Origin: Allantophomopsis cytisporea
Lineage: Eukaryota; Ascomycota; Leotiomycetes; Phacidiales; Phacidiaceae
Direction: 5' to 3'
NCBI GenBank assembly: GCA_024752435.1
Contig: CP103029.1
Location: 1,364,001-1,428,000, forward strand
Length of the DNA stretch: 64,000 bases
This document shows positions 61,459-64,000 of this stretch, in pieces (the first letter of the stretch is position 1; each line of letters opens with the position of its first letter). Position numbers and translations under genes: made by a program. A model generated the notes under the pieces. That model saw nothing but the letters and a program-made list of their open reading frames with translations, was not told where the DNA came from and made no database searches.

Positions 61459-62289
61459 ATACGCGGCCGCATCATCAATCCGAAGCGTTCGCTTTTCACG
61501 GAGCGAAAGTTTGATGATTCATGATTTGTCACGGCTTAGGCAGTGAATATAATCATTGTTACACATTATATTAGGTACTAAAATATCCTTAAAAAACTCC
61601 ATCAAATCATGTGTAGATCGACTTAGATATCTTGTTTTGAAAGGCATCCATACTCTCAGCTTATAGTTTCTATACTAAGACATAGAAGAAAATTATATGA
61701 CTTGTAGCAAAACATACTAGGAAACTTATTGAAAAGAAAGGATAGAAAAGGATGAAGGAAGAAGCAGAAGAAATAATGAACTGCACAAAGTACCTTAAGT
61801 ATATCTCTTTGTAAAATGTACACTATAAATTGATCATTAACTTATTATTTGAACATAGAATATAAAGAGAGGGGTAGAATAATTATTACCAGAGCAATTT
61901 GTATTGTATATAAATATAGTGACCACACTCGCCATCATGCTCTTTCTCGTGTCTATCAGTAACTGTTACCTCAGTCTCTTACAAAAGTACAAATGTTACT
62001 GTTTAATGTCGTTCAATAGTTTCTTGCAGTATCAAAGAATTTGAGTCAGCGATGTCTAGTATGTAGGATTTATACTATACAAAGTCTAAGAAAGAACTTA
62101 CTTTGAGGAATTCAGATCCTATAACTATTATAGCACTAGCAATTATGAAGAGGATGTAGCTATTTTAGCAGAACTTTAGCTGCCGTTTTCGTCTTCGTTT
62201 CTTAGCAAATAATATTATTGCAGAGAAGAAAATCAGAACTTACACTTTATTAATAGACTTGACAATAATGTCCAGAGCAGCAATCAATT

Positions 62290-62790
62290 CAAAGCCGGGG
62301 GTAAGACTTGAAGAAGTCATTACTACTGGTACCAGCAATACCCATGGCTTCTTTGCTGACAAAGATGACCCCTGCCATTCCAAGCGCAAGCATAATTCCT
62401 CCTAGTCGGGCTGGCATCAAATACATGAATACATTTATTCATAGCTTTCAAGAGAGAAAACTCATAGATACTCACAATCCATCATGGATCCCAACGTAAA
62501 AGGGATTTCATCGGGATTGGCCTTAGTCTGGACAACACTATATCCAGCCTGATTGACACATCAACCCCAATAGTCATAAGGACGGTATAACAGTAGATGG
62601 CTTCAACGCTAGCGTTCTTTGGTGACAGCATTTGTATGATCAATATTTAGTTTTGTAGTCTACTCAGGTCAGATTCGAACGAAGCATATACATCAGAGAA
62701 GCGGCTACCAACTCGAAGATGCTTCCGAATACATAGATATCATGGAAGATAATAACCGAGCTTGGTCATCATCATTTCCCTGAGATTTTG
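62290..62790 (-). pseudogene. Broken MFS efflux transporter (C-terminal part)
   Basis: Reading the minus strand and changing frame, a typical order of fungal major-facilitator (drug-efflux type) helices appears: TKLGYYLP at about 62770, then TGA where Trp is expected, FGSIFELVAASLMY, a loop with NASVEAIYCYTVLMTIGV, QAGYSVVQTKANPDEIPFTL in another frame, then RLGGIMLALGMAGVIF near 62390 and a tail ending SNDFFKSYPRL. At least one stop and several frame changes interrupt it, and the N-terminal helices were not found upstream. It is a decayed gene, not a functional one; the TGG-to-TGA change fits repeat-induced point mutation. Confidence 0.7.
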
Positions 62791-62874
62791 AGTCATCCAT
62801 AATGTATGGCTTCGCGAGATGATAGCGAAAAGAGGACAGGCAACTACCCAAAGATTAAAGAACTACACGATGCC

Positions 62875-62890
62875 TGGAAAAAAAAAAAGT
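62875..62890 (+). repeat. Poly-A run
   Basis: A run of twelve A following GCCTGG, in AT-rich non-coding sequence just beyond the MFS remnant. Confidence 0.8.
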
Positions 62891-64000
62891 CCTAAGATTG
62901 ATCTGATCTGAAACCGGCAAAAGAGCGATAGAGACCAAGAGATGGTAGATTATATAGTACATAGAAATTTCTGTAAGCTTACAGATTCATTTCAAGTAGC
63001 TCAGTAAAGATGGATATATGAGACAGATTGCAACATGGTAAAGAGGGAACAGGAATTGCCATAGTATGATGGGTTAGCCAGGAAAGATGTACAAAAAGTC
63101 TTCAACACTGAATAGGCATCTTGGTTGGTCTCTCAGCAAAGATTAGTATTGCGTAACGCCAAGCTACTCTCAGTGCAATGAGTAAGTTTTTTCGGCTAAC
63201 AAGATGGCCATTGCAAAAACCGTGCAAAAATTCTGATGAGGGTGATAAGCAATATACAGAATGAAGCTATTCAGAAGCATCAACGACATTGGTCTGCCTG
63301 AGACGCATGGTAGCACTTGAGGTGCTTGGATGCGAGTAATTGACTAAGCCATCTTGGGACAGATGCTCTGAGCTCTCGGTGGCTTTTACGGAATTGCCAT
63401 AGGTGGGTCATCGAATTAGTGGAGCTGCGGAACGCATGCCTCTGTGCGGGATAGCCTAGGATCGAAGAGTCGTCAAAAGGTTGAGGGTCCCTTTCTGAAA
63501 CACCAAAAGGCATGCTTTGGCTTCCCCATATTATTGGGAGTGAATTCGATGATAACTCAACAGCCAACACGTGATCATTTATACTAGTGATATAGACTCA
63601 CTTGATGAAGCTATATTCATGTCAAAAGCCATCACACGTACATACATACGGGCCCTCGCCAGATTCTTCGGGATAAGGTATGGATCCCGTTTTATCCAGG
63701 CTCACCGGTTTTGTATGCAAAACTATGTATTCATAGAGAACATAATAATCGTATTCCTTCTCAGTGTACTGGCAAAACTTTGTCCGGAATGAAAAAGTTA
63801 TGTTGAACGAATGAGTATCGTTGTTCTGGTTGAATGCTGTGATATCTCACTCTCATCTCTATCGCGTCTACCTATATCTATATTTGCATTAATACGGTAT
63901 CCCATCTGTGTAGTGCCTACTTCGTGGGGGAGTACTCTTGGTCAATGCGGACTAAGTACAGCTAATTATTTATAAAGTTATATAGGCAATAGTTTCCTTG

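Larger units (their letters stand above)
61001..64000. other. AT-rich tract with MFS transporter ruin
   Basis: Upstream region of the BTB gene (E-boxes at 61036-61041 and 61453-61458), then AT-rich sequence with the broken MFS gene at 62290-62790 and a 96-codon minus-strand frame at 63280-63570 (ends KCYHASQADQCR) that I cannot assign. Nothing else is supported to the end. Confidence 0.6.

Overview
The window is nuclear DNA of a filamentous ascomycete fungus. Genes carry short spliceosomal introns (mostly 45-70 bases) with GT..AG ends and CTAAC/CTGAC-like branch sites. The protein set (SAGA subunit Spt20, a TOK-type potassium channel, a hybrid histidine kinase, a CBM18 chitin deacetylase, a large P450) is typical of Pezizomycotina. 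The general look suggests Leotiomycetes (Botrytis/Sclerotinia-like), but that placement is impression rather than proof.

Layout. 1-9.5 kb has no gene I can support. 9.5-16.7 kb is a compact island: eIF2B-gamma (GCD1, minus), a Pex22-like membrane protein (plus, divergent from GCD1) and SPT20 (plus). 16.7-22.3 kb is an AT-rich stretch with one small cysteine-rich gene, a decayed inverted copy of it, a second decayed gene of the same general design and the ruins of a multi-exon membrane-protein gene. 22.3-26.7 kb holds a GAF-type hybrid histidine kinase and 27.8-29.6 kb a RING-LON protein. 29.6-37.7 kb is another AT-rich desert with coding-like ruins. 37.7-42.7 kb encodes two secreted surface proteins: a small Ala/Thr-rich protein with a GC-AG intron, and a chitin deacetylase with three CBM18 modules. 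43.5-60.9 kb is gene-dense: a double-dsRBD protein, the SEACAT/GATOR2 subunit Sea4/Mio, a mitochondrial-looking twin-ATPase ABC protein, a TOK channel, a P450, a methyltransferase-like membrane protein divergent from the P450, and a double-BTB protein. 61-64 kb is AT-rich again and contains a broken MFS transporter.

The genes are not an operon or an obvious pathway. Several are housekeeping regulators of nutrition and transcription (GCD1, SPT20, SEA4). The P450/methyltransferase pair and the two secreted proteins are the only neighbours whose chemistry or location suggests a link. The main structural theme is an alternation of gene islands with decayed AT-rich tracts, where small or surface-associated genes sit. 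Exon joins were worked out by hand from splice sites and reading frame; all lengths given follow from those joins.
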